Shown: positions 21,275 through 31,654, counted from the stretch's first letter. The stretch: DNA of 64,000 nt from Sycobia sp. Sy_11 (GCA_018907035.1 JACCIC010000029.1:2390001-2454000); one strand, 5' to 3'. Numbers and translations: made by a program. Notes: generated by a model from the sequence alone, not told the origin.

Positions 21275-21642
21275 AATATTTGAAGTAAATTAAATTAATA
21301 TTATCTGTAATATATTGTTAGTTTATTATATTACATATCGAAGTTACTCTATATCTGTATTTGTTTATTATCGCATGCGTATTTGTCTGTTTATCATTTT
21401 GGATTCTATCTAGTTATAGAGTAATCCTACGTGTATATTTACCTTAGTATAATAATTTAAATAATTTAACTTTTCTTTTCTTGTAGCACACATTATAATT
21501 TAAAACCAAAATTATAGAACCCATTAAAATACATATTTTTTATTCTATACAATTTTTCGATACAAACTATATATTTTTGGAGAATAGTTAAACAGCTCCG
21601 TCTTGAAATCCCCTAAATAATTCTACGTTCACATACCTGATA
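21275..21642. other. 353-bp insertion with 15-bp target duplication, unidentified
   Basis: TTCACATACCTGATA occurs at 21260-21274, spanning the right tip of the mariner, and again at 21628-21642, after which the arm of the host inverted repeat continues. The 353 bp between have no open frame, inverted ends or poly-A tail that I can see. Precise duplication of a sequence containing the mariner tip means this insertion came after the mariner. The 15-bp length suggests a target-primed (LINE-mobilised) event. Confidence 0.7.
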
Positions 21643-21805
21643 GTATAAGCATTACATACTAAAATTAAATTTTTTAAACTAATTAAGGAATATCTATTTT
21701 AGCACCAAATCATAAGAATCAATTTGAAATTTCTACAATGGAAGAAAATAAAGTCTTAATATTCTGCAGAATGAAAAATTCGTCTACAGTATGAAGCTGG
21801 CTTGG

Positions 21806-22619
21806 GGGTGTGGGTCTGAATTGCTTTCTGATGCTCGTGCACATATTAGATATGTTTTAGCTTAGCCTCCGTAATGATATAAACGAAAACAGCAACGACG
21901 CATTGGACAAAAGCGTATAACTATATCTATATATATTTATTGCCTACGTCACTGCTAGTGACATAGGCAAATGCGCACATTAATTTATGCTGACGTAGCT
22001 GTGACGTAGCGTTGGCGCGTTAGTGTAGCAGTTGAGCCTGTGTAGGGCGCACGTTTCTGGCGCTCGAAAATCGTCGAGCTTTTCGTAAATGTCATCGGTA
22101 ATCTCTCCTTATTATATCTGTATATACCTGCATTTTTACATGTCGTGCAATAAACTGGAGCTACATTAACGCCATGCGTGCATTTTTGCATGATTCTGAT
22201 CTAAGTATTTACTGCACCTCTAATCACTCCATTCTAGCGACAGATTACCGTAACGTGTGAACCTCCACGGTCTGCTCGTACGCGCTGCTATCTGGGTCAT
22301 GTGCGTATGGGCCCTATCAGTATCCAAATTGAATCCACGGTTTGGAGAAGCCAACCATGCTTCCAGAATCTGTCCAAATTAGACACAGGATTTATTGGAC
22401 AGAACGTGTTTGCAATGTGGACCTATTATAGAAGCGTGATTGGCTTGTGCAAATTTGAGACTGTGATTCCAAAATTATATTTTTATACATCAGATGACAG
22501 CGTGTATCCATATATTAAAATATAGATAATTTATATATACGTTCTTGATATTTTGCATACACATTTATAATACTACGTATTAGTCCCTTTCTTTTGTATG
22601 ATAACCAAAGGCTTACATA
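21806..22619. other. Spacer with a strong small hairpin, no gene recognised
   Basis: A hairpin at 21940-21970 pairs TTGCCTACGTCAC with GTGACATAGGCAA (one mismatch) around a five-base loop. The stretch from 21960 to 22330 is less AT-rich than its flanks and may be a transposon fragment, but no motif was recognised. Confidence 0.4.
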
Positions 22620-23727
22620 TTTAGGGGCTAATTTGGACATTACCCCTTGAGCTATCGAGGATAAGACACCATTTGTTTCCTTACCAGGTCACCCACCTGG
22701 TATGGAGAAGGATGTCGCCTTGCATTATAATAATCTGCTTGCCGTCGCGGCTGTCCTTGAGATCGCGTCTTAGCGGCCTCTTGGAGCTCTCTCAACTTAT
22801 TTATTTTCACCAGCCAGGAAATCTCTTTCTTTTTGTTGAGTTTTCGGAGTAGACTGATCTTAGCTGCGGCGGAGAGTTCCTGGCGGAGTCAGCTCTCGTT
22901 CGAAATTCAATAGAGCCGAAGAGTATCCAGTGAAACTGTATGGTGTCGTGTTTAGCGAGAAATTTAACTCAACTCACATATTATGGGACCCTTCTATGAA
23001 CGCCACAATGCGGGTTTCAAACGTCCTGTTGACCCGCTCCACCGGATTAGCACAGGATATACTCAAATCCATGGCGACTCTTTACAAATGATTCGGTAAG
23101 ATCACAGGCGACCAATTGCCAAGGTCTCTTTAAATCTCTCTGACCCATTAATCCGGCAGGTGGTCTTTGGTCCACCTTAGACTGCTGGTATATAAGACAG
23201 TTTTTCATGTATTCTTGAACCGTCTTATAAATTCCAGGCCAGTAATAATATTCGCTGCCTAAAGCAAATGTCCTGCTGTAGGATTATCGTGACATTCTTT
23301 AAGAACTGTGTCACGACGTTCCTTAGGAACAACGATCTTCCAAGCGTCCTCTTCGCCCATGATAACTTCGAGGATTTCATCTGGACGATAACAGTATAAT
23401 TGTCCCCCGATTATTTTCCATATCGGATAATCTTTGGGACGATCTTGGACGTTGTTGAACCATCGTAGATACCATTCATCCTGGGTATCTCTTGCCCAGG
23501 TTACAGTTAAACAAGATAAATTATCTTCATCGGACATCCTAGAAATGGCGTCTGGTACATTATGCAACGTCCCTTTACGATGCTCTACATCGATACTTTG
23601 TCCTTGTAATCTTAGAGCCCATCGTGTGAGTCTGCCAGTTGGGTTCTGCATCTTACGAATCCACCTCTTCGGTACGTATTCAGTACGAATCTCACAACTG
23701 CTGTTTTCCGTAACGACACGGAAATAA
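22620..23727 (-). pseudogene. Gypsy-2 RNase H end and integrase relic
   Basis: The frame at 23259-23651 encodes the RNase H tail (TGRLTRWALRLQ, then VEHRKGTLHNVPDAISRM, with the conserved H and D). It runs on into the start of the integrase zinc-binding domain (KECHDNPTAGHLL). Further left, 22625-23250 carries integrase-like pieces in several frames, including a GDLVRKQ-like C-terminal segment near 22700 and a TGRQDRDL-like segment. The catalytic DDE region is too broken to read. Integrase would join the DNA copy to the host chromosome. Confidence 0.72.
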
Positions 23728-23777
23728 TATCTATCTATATAAGGACGGACTTTATCAATAGCCCATATGACAGCTAA

Positions 23778-23814
<37 letters not shown>
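23778..23814 (-). repeat. (CT)n microsatellite inside Gypsy-2 RNase H region
   Basis: An uninterrupted CT run of about 18 units lies within the coding relic. The tract length is incompatible with a conserved frame. Confidence 0.93.
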
Positions 23815-23818
<4 letters not shown>

Positions 23819-23878
23819 TACGGAATAGTTTCTTTCGGCTCGCAAGGGTACTCTACTCGCGAACTCCAACACCCGTTC

Positions 23879-24800
23879 TTATCCGTCGACTTCCTGCGTC
23901 AGGACCGCTCCGATACCAGTACCAGTCGTATCTGTTTGCACGGTAAACTGGATATCAAACAATGGTCTATGCTGCATGGATGCCGAAGCGATCATTGATT
24001 TGATCTTGTCGAAAGAGGCTTGTTGTTCCTCGGTCCACTCATACCGATAGTGCTTTCTAGTTAGACGTGTGAGTGGTTCGTCAATGGTAGTGAGATCTTT
24101 TAGGAATTTTCTATACCACGATGCCATCCCGAGGAAACGTCTAAGTTGCTTCAGATTTCTCGGTTCCGTGTAACGCATCACTGGTTCGATCTTCTCGGGA
24201 TCGGGACGGAATCTCTCACGATAATACTTTGTATTTGACTTCGGTGTGTCCGAAGACACTCTTCTCGATTTATCATGAGTCCAGCTTCATGTACTTGAGC
24301 AAGAACACGACCTATCTAATCTAAGTGTTCTTCGAATGTCTCGGTGGCGATGATCATATCGTCAAGATATGAAAAGGCATTCGGCTCGAGGTCTGGTCCG
24401 ACAATTCGGTATATGAGTCGTTGGAACGAGGCTCCAGCGTTAGATAGACCGAAGGACATCCTGGTAAACTGGACCAATCCCATTACAAGTACCGTAAATG
24501 CCGTTATCGGTTTGGATTCCGGATGAAGTCGTATTTAATGGAACGCACTACTCAGATCTAATGTAAAAATATATCTAGCTGATTGTAGCTTCCTGAGAAT
24601 CTGATCCATGTTAGACAACGGGTAGGCATCAGGTTTCGAAACTAAATGAACGTTTCGAAAGTCGATGCAAAATCTATATTTCCCGTTGCTTTTACGTACC
24701 ATCACCACTGGGCTTGACCAACCAGTTGTGGATGGTTCGACTATTCCAGTCTCCAGCATTTCTCTAACTTGGAAAAGCATCTCTTCTTGTATTTTCATAG
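23879..24800 (-). pseudogene. Gypsy-2 reverse transcriptase and RNase H relic
   Basis: The frame at 24535-24798 has the RT entry (GIVEPSTTGWSSPVVMVRKS, then RFCIDFRNVH) and motif A (FTLDLSSAFH) with its catalytic Asp. In other frames 24260-24470 reads RMSFGLSNAGASFQRLIY, then the catalytic SYLDDMIIAT box, so all three RT aspartates survive. The frame at 23879-24259 gives the thumb and connection (LKQLRRFLGMASWYRKFLKD) and the RNase H start (FTVQTDTTGTGIGAVLTQE). At least two frameshifts and a stop (in EEHLD*IG) are present. Confidence 0.85.
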
Positions 24801-25029
24801 AGACTGGAGATATGTTCCGTCTACGTCGTACGTCGCAGTCGCACTTCCCCCTCCGGCAGAATCTTATTCAAGAGCTCCTTCATACGTTCTTGTTTCTGCC
24901 GTGACATATCCGCGAGAACAGAGGATGCTAACCTCGAAAACTTAATGGTCAGATCAAAACCAGTATTTTCTTCTGAGTTTTTCATCTCACCTACTCGAAT
25001 AATTTCATAATATAAGCCGTCAATCAATC

Positions 25030-25515
25030 ACAACGGTGTCGGTCGTTGTATTTCATTACATTCGCTACTTTAACCCACAACGAATTGTCAATCGGATCAT
25101 AAATGGTTCCGAACGCTCATACGAAGTTTGCTGCTACGTAGAAATCTACTTCTAGGTCTGGGATCACAGCGACCAGCACATCGCGCATGATCCCTGCAAA
25201 TTGGAACGGCAGTTCGACGTCAACCGTGACGTAAAGCGGAGAGTTCCCTGGGCCTCTAGCACCAACTCCAGACACTGGTTTGAACTCTCGCTGGCAAACC
25301 GTTGCTAATTGTAGCCCGAACTTACCCATGATAGTGCAAGACGCAGCGGTGTCGTACAATTCACATATCCAGTACTCAGCAATTCGTACCGGAATCCATC
25401 AGTGCGTTTCTTCTGGCTCTGCTCCAATTTGGCTAGGATCTAATTTGCGTCTGTCACATTACTCAGTAGACGGTATTTCCTCAACTAAATCAGGCCTTTC
25501 TTCAGTCTGATTAGC
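25030..25515 (-). pseudogene. Gypsy-2 protease relic
   Basis: The frame at 25117-25359 begins MYDTAASCTIMG. DTAAS occupies the retropepsin active-site position (usually DTGA or DSGA). The flap and tail segment VLVAVIPDLEVDFYVAANF is consistent with the family. The upstream part of the domain is lost in another frame. The alanine at the glycine position may impair catalysis, or may be a tolerated variant of this clade. Confidence 0.6.
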
Positions 25516-25598
25516 CGAGGACGACTGAGGATTCGAGGAACGAGGTCCTGGAATATTCTCATCCGTGGTCACATTTGGATTGCAAGTCGACCTGACCT

Positions 25599-26932
25599 CT
25601 AGTGGTTGCCTTGCTTCCCGTTTCCCGAACGCATCGGGTAGTTATAAGTGCGATAGCCTAATTCACCACACTTATAACATTTTATCGGTTCATCCGGACT
25701 CTTCTTCTTATCCGGTGGAAGGCTCTTCGGAGCTTTGTTGGCACGCTTCGGACTGGTTATTCTAACAGGCTTCTTCTTAGGGGGTGTTCGATTCCGCCTC
25801 CAGGGTTGGTCATTCGATTTCGAAGGCCCTCTTCTTTCTTCTGCTGGTATCGGCCTTCGATCACCCTGAGAAGTAGATGGTCTACTAGACGTTGCCTCCT
25901 GCCCGAATTTTGATTCCATGCTAGCCAGTACTTTGAGCACTTCTGACATGTCAGGATTGATCATCTCTTCTTGATCAGGATTTTCCTAATATACAGTTGC
26001 AGTTTATTTAATTTTAGCCCGCTTGGAATTCGGAGATTTATATGCGGCTTCGCGCAAAATCGCCTTATCCGGCGAAGGAGGAGTGTGATAGCATTTTTCA
26101 TACTGCAATGCAAATTCGGCTTCTTTGGCCAAATTTAGGAATTCTTGAACATTGTTAATGGACTTCCTTCATATCCTTCGCTGGATTTCGGGGCGTGCAT
26201 TGCACAACAGTCTATCCAACTGCTCCGCTCGGAGAGAGGTGGATTTAACCGATCAAATATCGAAAGGAGATAAGCGATATAATCACTCGAAGGTTCGTTG
26301 GCTCCTTGGTTTCGAGTTTCAGCCTCTCTAACCCATTTTCCTCGAAATTCTGAACCGGCTCCGTACCATATTTTTGCAGCGGTACGGACTTCACTCCAGG
26401 TGATTATGCCTCTTTTTTCAAAGCATCGAGCCATAACTCTTCCTTCCCCTTGAATATTTCGGGGAGCGCCTGAGTTAATTATTCAATCCTCGTAATGATT
26501 ATCCCATTTACGGATCACAAGACCTATATCCCTCTTGGATCCCCCAATGACTTCTAACTTATCACTGAGCAATCCTTCGGATAGTGTAATCCTCGCATTT
26601 TCAGATGGCGTCGAGGAGTCCCCCCCCCTTTCAGCCATGTTCACGGACTCGAGGACTTGAACGTGACGTAGAAACACCACTGGCTGGAGGCTGCAGGGAG
26701 ACTAATGATTCTTCCTGCACGGTGGATGCATGACACACAAATGTGTCTTGTATTTGCACCTTCTTCCATGCAAATGGTCGTCAGCCAGTCGTGTACTGCT
26801 GACTGATATGGAACGAATCTGCGACAGCGCAGATAATTGATTTGTTATGGCAGCAATTGCTTCTTCTAACCTCTTTGTTCGGAGGTCTTGTACTGCCATT
26901 GAGCATATAGGTAGACTAATCTGAACTAACAT
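25599..26932 (-). pseudogene. Gypsy-2 gag relic with decayed zinc knuckle
   Basis: Segments on the minus strand are 26702-26932 (N-terminal), 26483-26680, 26135-26434 (capsid-like, KIWYGAGSEFRGKWVREAE, SSDYIAYLLSIFDRLNPPLS) and 25599-25964. The last is a basic linker ending in CYKCGELGYRTYNYP. In a functional CCHC knuckle (C-X2-C-X4-H-X4-C) the third and fourth ligands would be H and C; here both positions are Y. Gag would form the particle and bind RNA. The capsid assignment is by position and the knuckle by motif. Confidence 0.75.
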
Positions 26933-26950
26933 GTATACGGTAATTAATCT

Positions 26951-28196
26951 ATGTTAAGGTAACATGTTACACCCCCCTCTAGACGTTGCGTATACCACAG
27001 TAAAGCAACTCTGCGACACGACCCAAGGGATAACTAAAGGAATTATAGATAGGAAAAAGAAAATAATTTTATATTTATATATATGTATGTATATATATAT
27101 ATATATAGAAAAATATATTTTATTTATTATATCTACACTGACACCACAATAGCAAAAAAAATATATACAACAACAAAGAAAAACAAGACTTCGTCTTTGC
27201 TGTTGGTTGACATCAAGAGAGAGTTCCCGGGACCTCAACCGCCCTTAAGGAACCAAGGTGTTTTTCTTATGAATTTGTAGACGTCATGATTAGTGCAGAT
27301 TTCCTCTTTCGTGACGCCCGGGTATTCGCAAAAGAAACACAGAGGGTGTGGCCGTACCGTCCACTAGGGTCGTGGAGGTAGTAGGATCGGAAGTCTTTAT
27401 CTCGGGTTTCTACCGCTTTCTTCTTATTTTTCGAAATCCCAGATCGGATATTATCTCTGCGTGAATTACCCGACGGACTTACCCTGCCGCGACCGGCAGG
27501 GCCACCGGTGGTACATTCTGGTATCCTACCACCACGACTCCCTCCGGCTTGCGAAGCTGCTCTTGAATGCAGTCGCTCATGCGCGGCTAACTCCGCGGAA
27601 TCCCGAAGGGAGAAGGGGACACCCTCCCGCAACCAGCGTGCCTCTTCGCGGATACGGAGGAGCTTGGAATGCACTTGCTCTGCCTCGGCCTCGGTGGCCT
27701 TTTGGCGTGCGAGTACTGCCGTAAGTTCCTCAACACTTTGTCGGTCACAGCGCTGCCGGTGTAAGCTCAGGACTGCTTCCTGAGCTTTCGTTGACTCCGC
27801 CAAGTCATCGAGCTCCTGGGCTATGACGGAACCAACATGCTTTCTAACGCTGGGTCGATCCCGCAACTCTTCCCAAAGATCGATGACTTTGCATTGAGCC
27901 TTCTTGGTCACTTCTGCCTCAGCTGTAAAATCTGTCCAGGCTTCCAAAATGAGTTCCATACATTGGAGGGAAGTCAAATGTGGAAGAGGCATCTTTGTCA
28001 AAAGAAAACTACCGGTCGATCGTACAATCAATATATTCAAATCTCTAAAGATCTCTACTGACCTATTTTCTCCAAGAAAATATTAGAAATTGATTTAGTA
28101 ACCCAGATACCTTATGAATTGTTAATTTTTATCTACACGATCTGGCAATTCGACGTTTCTTCAAAACTATATTATGCTATATTGTATTAACAAATT

Positions 28197-28200
<4 letters not shown>
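26951..28200 (-). other. Unidentified segment containing a 257-codon minus ORF
   Basis: This lies upstream (minus orientation) of Gypsy-2 gag and could be its leader or an adjoining element. It is AT-rich at 26990-27170 with a short (TA)n at 27085-27107, then GC-richer at 27270-27990, where the ORF lies. No LTR boundary could be fixed. Confidence 0.4.
27267..28040 (-). CDS. Hypothetical protein, 257 residues, helical and basic
   Basis: I do not recognise this protein. Residues about 30-170 are rich in E, A, R, L, K and Q and look helical or coiled (for example AVLARQKATEAEAEQVHSK). Residues about 170-215 are Gly/Arg/Ser-rich, followed by a Lys-rich run (NKKKAVETRDKD) and an HDPSGRYGHTLCV segment. 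A coiled N-half plus basic tail recalls LINE ORF1 or gag proteins, so a retroelement origin is likely. It is one of the longest unbroken unknown frames in the window. The start is taken as the first Met; a later Met (residue 17 or 28) is possible. Confidence 0.4.
   Translation of the reverse strand: MNILIVRSTGSFLLTKMPLPHLTSLQCMELILEAWTDFTAEAEVTKKAQCKVIDLWEELRDRPSVRKHVGSVIAQELDDLAESTKAQEAVLSLHRQRCDRQSVEELTAVLARQKATEAEAEQVHSKLLRIREEARWLREGVPFSLRDSAELAAHERLHSRAASQAGGSRGGRIPECTTGGPAGRGRVSPSGNSRRDNIRSGISKNKKKAVETRDKDFRSYYLHDPSGRYGHTLCVSFANTRASRKRKSALIMTSTNS

Positions 28201-28201
<1 letters not shown>

Positions 28202-28239
<38 letters not shown>
28202..28239. repeat. (TA)n microsatellite
   Basis: An uninterrupted TA run of about 19 units. 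Confidence 0.95.
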
Positions 28240-28243
<4 letters not shown>

Positions 28244-28282
28244 TTTCATCGGCTGCAGTCTTTATAATATAATATATTATCT

Positions 28283-28440
28283 AAAATAATGACAGTCAGA
28301 CTGTCCTTGTTTATATTCACCCTCGTAGAATCTGAAATAAAAATTATTACTACAATAAATTATATTAAAAATCAAAAATAAAAATAAAATAAAAATAAAT
28401 TAAACTGTAGCGGTTCGAAACGTTGGACCAAGGTGATTCT
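28283..28440. mobile_element. Penelope-family fragment
   Basis: AATGACAGTCAGACTGTCCT at 28289-28308, then CCTCGTAGAATCTGAAA, matches the terminal segment of the PLE at 35588-35640. Near 28410 GGTTCGAAACGTTGGACC resembles the CTCGAAACGTTAGACTGG stretch near the 3' part of that PLE. Too short to define ends. Confidence 0.55.
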
Positions 28441-28996
28441 AAATTTAAGGTGGCGCTTACGCTGAATGCAAAAACGATTTCAGAAACCCCCTTTCTCCGC
28501 CGGGGCGATTCCGGGCCAATCAGCGCTTGCGACCACAAGTCGGACGCGTAGAAGAAATAAAAGAGAGGGGTTTCGGAATGAAAGAGACAGAAAGGGAGTG
28601 GAAGAAAGAGAGATCCGGACCTCCCGGGATCTCAGACGGCCTATCCAGAATCAATAATTATCTTGAACACACATCCAACGCATTATTATTGTTCGCTCTC
28701 TAAAACCTTTCCAAGGCTCCATAGCATAGGGAGAGCGGCGCTCCCTCGCGCCGCACGTCGACCAAGCGAGAGAGCGAACTAGCGCCGCTGCGCGCCGCCG
28801 CAACAATAGCGGCAGAGATAGAAAGGAAGCTGTAGCGGCGTATGGCGCTCCACCAATAGCGGCCAAGCGGGCCGCCCCGCCGCGCACCTCCGCACGCACC
28901 GCCTCCGGCGGCTCGATAGAGCGTTGACCTCCCCCTCCTCCTTCCCCGGTGGCCTCTACCGTCTCAGGACCGTCTCGTGCATAGGGGAAGAGGTGA

Positions 28997-29225
28997 GCCA
29001 CCCACTCCTCCTTCTTGCTCGCGCATCAGCGGGTGGTATCTCGCCCCGAAGGCCCTTCTGAGCGCCGTCCTATTCGTAGGAGACAGGACAAGCCACCCAC
29101 TTCCCCCTTCTTCTCCCCCCACACCTGCGGGTGGTATCTCGCCTCATAGGCCCTTCTCAGGGCTGTCCTATTCGTAGGGGACAGGGCGAGCCACCCACTC
29201 TCCCCTCTTCCCCCCTCGACATCCC
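28997..29225 (+). repeat. 95-98 bp tandem repeat, 2.3 copies, with conserved hairpins
   Basis: Units start GCCACCCAC at 28997, 29092 and 29190. Each full unit contains CCACCC...GGGTGG arms and a second hairpin CCTA-TTCG-TAGG. Both dyads are kept in both full units although the sequence between changes. Confidence 0.8.
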
Positions 29226-29580
29226 GCCCACTGGTAACGTCTTAGTTCGATCCGTAGCTCCTATTAGAAGTCGAGCCCAAGGCCTCCGGGGACCAACCGG
29301 CGATTCCTCCCCAGCCTCCTCCCCGACGGACTCATCCACGTCCGATTCGGATATCCGGGTCAGACCGACACCCCCCGCGGTTCGGACTCCGGGCAGGACA
29401 CCTCTCCGAAAGGAGTTACGGGTTGGATACCCAGTAGCTCCAAATAAGAGTGATGACCAAGGCCTTTTTTCCGGAGCACTTTCCGGGTCCGTGCTCTGGA
29501 CCTTTCCTCATTCCCCCTCTCTACGGTTCGGCGGTCGAATCCGGTTTCAGGGATCAGGGTCGGGGCTGCTCAGACTTTAA
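29131..29580 (+). CDS. Hypothetical Pro/Ser-rich ORF, 149 codons, doubtful
   Basis: Open on the plus strand, starting inside the tandem repeats, rich in P, S, G, R and T. GC-rich sequence easily keeps such frames open, and no domain is visible. It is listed because it is contiguous with the GC island. It may be part of the same broken coding region as the frame at 29635. Confidence 0.2.
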   Translation: MVSRLIGPSQGCPIRRGQGEPPTLPSSPLDIPPTGNVLVRSVAPIRSRAQGLRGPTGDSSPASSPTDSSTSDSDIRVRPTPPAVRTPGRTPLRKELRVGYPVAPNKSDDQGLFSGALSGSVLWTFPHSPSLRFGGRIRFQGSGSGLLRL

Positions 29581-29634
29581 AAGACCCGACCATGGGGGGA
29601 GTAGGATCATTTCCCTCCCGACCAGGACAGAAGC

Positions 29635-30087
29635 ATGAAATCAGCTTGCTCTTGCCCGGAAGTTTTGAAGAGACGGCCTCGCCGCAGACCTAGAAGGCGG
29701 AACGAGCGGCAGCGCGCCCAGCGGAATTCGCGGCGCCATCGAAACCGGAAAATAGAGGCCAAAAAGGAGGACGTTTGTGAGATCAACTTGGAGCTGCCGG
29801 ACCTGTCTCTTTCAGAGGCCACCTCGGAGGACGAAGGACCCCAGAAAGCCGTCTGGAGCACGGTGGTCGTTCCAACCGCTCCCGAGGCTCTCGACGTACG
29901 GGCCGAAATCGGCATCCGCCGCTCTACTCGGCCCTCGCTCGCGGTCCCTCATCCACGGTCTCCCTTAGCGGAATTCGCGGGGGTCCCGACCACCTTCAAA
30001 CTCCCCGACCGTAACCTATCTTCGATCTGGCGGCATTTGAAGGGGAAGGACATCACGGCGATCCTGAGGATCAGCCTAGTAAGATAA
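29635..30087 (+). CDS. Hypothetical basic protein, 150 codons
   Basis: It starts with a strongly basic segment (RRPRRRPRRRNERQRAQRN) that could bind nucleic acid or act as a nuclear signal. An acidic and leucine-containing part (INLELPDLSLSEATSEDE) follows, then a Pro-rich part and an end with SSIWRHLKGKDITAIL. The basic-to-acidic order resembles retroelement ORF1 or gag leaders, but I cannot name it. No partner pol lies within the island. Confidence 0.35.
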   Translation: MKSACSCPEVLKRRPRRRPRRRNERQRAQRNSRRHRNRKIEAKKEDVCEINLELPDLSLSEATSEDEGPQKAVWSTVVVPTAPEALDVRAEIGIRRSTRPSLAVPHPRSPLAEFAGVPTTFKLPDRNLSSIWRHLKGKDITAILRISLVR

Positions 30088-30400
30088 GTCAACCCACACC
30101 GAAGCCGTAGTGCAAGTCGGAGACGGGCGGCGCGTACACTCCGTCCGCCCCCGTTCGTTTCTCGATGCCGAACCCCTCCCGGTATCACCCTCGTTATCCA
30201 CCGAGAGGTAAAGACCAAACGGCTCTTTTCAGAGCCACAAATAGAATCCTACGGAATACAAATGTTTTTTTGAATTGTCGTTCCCTCCCAACCGAGACCC
30301 ATCCACTCCACCGACCCGAACCTTTTAACAAGGTATTATTATGTTTTTTAATTATTTACGTATTTTAATAAATTAATTATTAAATAAAAAAAGAATATTT

Positions 30401-30411
<11 letters not shown>

Positions 30412-30445
<34 letters not shown>

Positions 30446-30456
30446 TATATATATAT
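30412..30456. repeat. (TA)n microsatellite
   Basis: A TA run of about 22 units with one GA interruption. Confidence 0.93.
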
Positions 30457-30566
30457 TGTAACAGAGTTCTAGGTTACCAAGGTACTAAATACGACCTTGG
30501 TGTATCTTTTCTAATTTACCTAATCCTGTTACTATTAATATAGAAAAGAATAATTTAAATATTTAC

Positions 30567-31640
30567 CGTCGCCAAGGATTGACTTACCTTGGCCGGAAGC
30601 AATAAATAAAATATGTTTTAATTTATAAATAATTATAAATTTATTATAAATATTATTAATTATTAATATTTCCATATTTATCAATATTTTATTATTTTCT
30701 TAGTAAGAATTTATTCTTACTGTATGGCCCTCAGTTTTACCCTTGGCAATTGATTTTATGTAAATTTTGATCTGGTTTAGTTTTATAAATTAACTAACCT
30801 TATTGTATAACTATGTGTGCACTTGCTATTTCTTATTTGCTCGACTGAAACAAACAGTTATTTTAATATTATAAGTCATACAAAAAATACCACGAATGAA
30901 TAAAATACGAATTTTTTCTCGAGTAAAATATAATACAAACGTATATGGTAACACTATAGATATAAGTCTTTGATTTAGTCTGCTTGTGTGTATTAACAAT
31001 GTGCTCTGTTACTTACAATTGATTAGCTTGTGTATGTATGGCTCCCGCTCGAACCAACGCTCACATACACAAGCAAACGCAACTCGAAGTAACATCGTTA
31101 TAAAATTTCAAACTAAATTCCAAACGCAATTAGTATCGAATTTTATTACCGTAGCTACTTGTTCATATAACAACTAGCCGGCATTATATAATTGATTTTT
31201 GCGTTTGATCAAACTAAGAAAAGAATAAACGATGACTTACTTCTAGATAAAACCAAACACGTTGCGGGTCCGTTTATTTTCAGTTGCTGTCTGGCGAAAA
31301 CATCACTGCTCTCTTTCGTAAATCGGCACAAAACTGAGGTGCTAATGATAAAATCCCCACGACCATCTAACAGCTACAATCACAATTCTCAATGAAAATT
31401 TATTATTTTATGAGAAAAGAAAAAGACAGTAGAATTAGACAACAACGAAATCGAAGAAAAAAATCTATCTATCTTCAACCTTTATAGATAGAGCAATACT
31501 GTCTTCAATTTTTTCCCCACTCCCTCATATTTGCTGAAGTTAGCGAGAGACTATAACCTGTCTTCTGTCTGTCTCTACTTCGCGAACGAACACCAGCAAT
31601 GTATGTATCGGTGTTCGTTACAATATATATTGTACATACA
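30567..31640 (-). mobile_element. LTR-like sequence, family LTR-B, minus orientation
   Basis: In reverse complement it starts with the hairpin AACGAACACC...GGTGTTCGTT, then GAGACAGACAGAAG and ACGGACCCGCAACGTG. It continues with a GCTTGTGTATGTGAGCG...ATACATACACAAGC inverted pair and ends at TGGCGAC (about 30574). The same order appears in plus orientation at 48541-49530. I infer an LTR from the TGGCGAC primer-site-like end and the two copies. A non-LTR repeat family is possible. Confidence 0.55.
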
Positions 31641-31654
31641 CCCACACATATACG

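Larger units (their letters stand above)
16805..21805. mobile_element. Large inverted-repeat element (about 1.1-kb arms) with nested insertions
   Basis: The outer left segment (about 16815-16905, with GATTCTGCAGAAAATCAAGA) reappears inverted at 21690-21800 (TCTTAATATTCTGCAGAATG). Similarity continues inward in register: 16960-17130 with 19740-19960, 17132-17290 with 19290-19465 (GTGGACATAACCTCACTTAT / ATAAGTGAGGTTATGTCCAC), and 17430-17905 with 18705-19190. The right arm is longer because of the mariner, a 353-bp insertion and an extra segment at about 19464-19741. The central 0.8 kb (17905-18700) has no recognisable gene. It could be a long-TIR non-autonomous transposon or an inverted duplication. 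Confidence 0.75.
18700..21805 (-). repeat. Right arm of the large inverted repeat, interrupted
   Basis: It is colinear in reverse with the left arm. Interruptions are the extra segment at about 19464-19741, the mariner at 19991-21269 and the insertion at 21275-21627. Arm sequence resumes at about 21640 (GATAGTATAAGC, matching GCTTATATAATAT on the left). Confidence 0.75.
22620..26950 (-). mobile_element. Degraded Ty3/Gypsy element (Gypsy-2)
   Basis: On the minus strand, from right to left, gag, a zinc-knuckle remnant, protease, RT, RNase H and integrase segments follow in the order expected for Gypsy. Many frameshifts and stops break them. No LTR pair was identified: sequence right of 26950 and left of 22620 did not show matching ends by eye. 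A (CT)n tract at 23778-23814 interrupts the RNase H region. Confidence 0.85.
28441..30240. other. GC-rich island with tandem repeats, unidentified element
   Basis: About 1.8 kb of sequence is far richer in GC than its flanks, with sharp edges near 28440 and 30240. It holds tandem repeats (28997-29225) and two unrecognised plus frames. I see no RT, endonuclease or transposase motif. The composition, the repeats near one end and the coding-like frame suggest the 5' part of a retroelement, truncated. A host CpG-rich gene start is the alternative. Confidence 0.4.
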
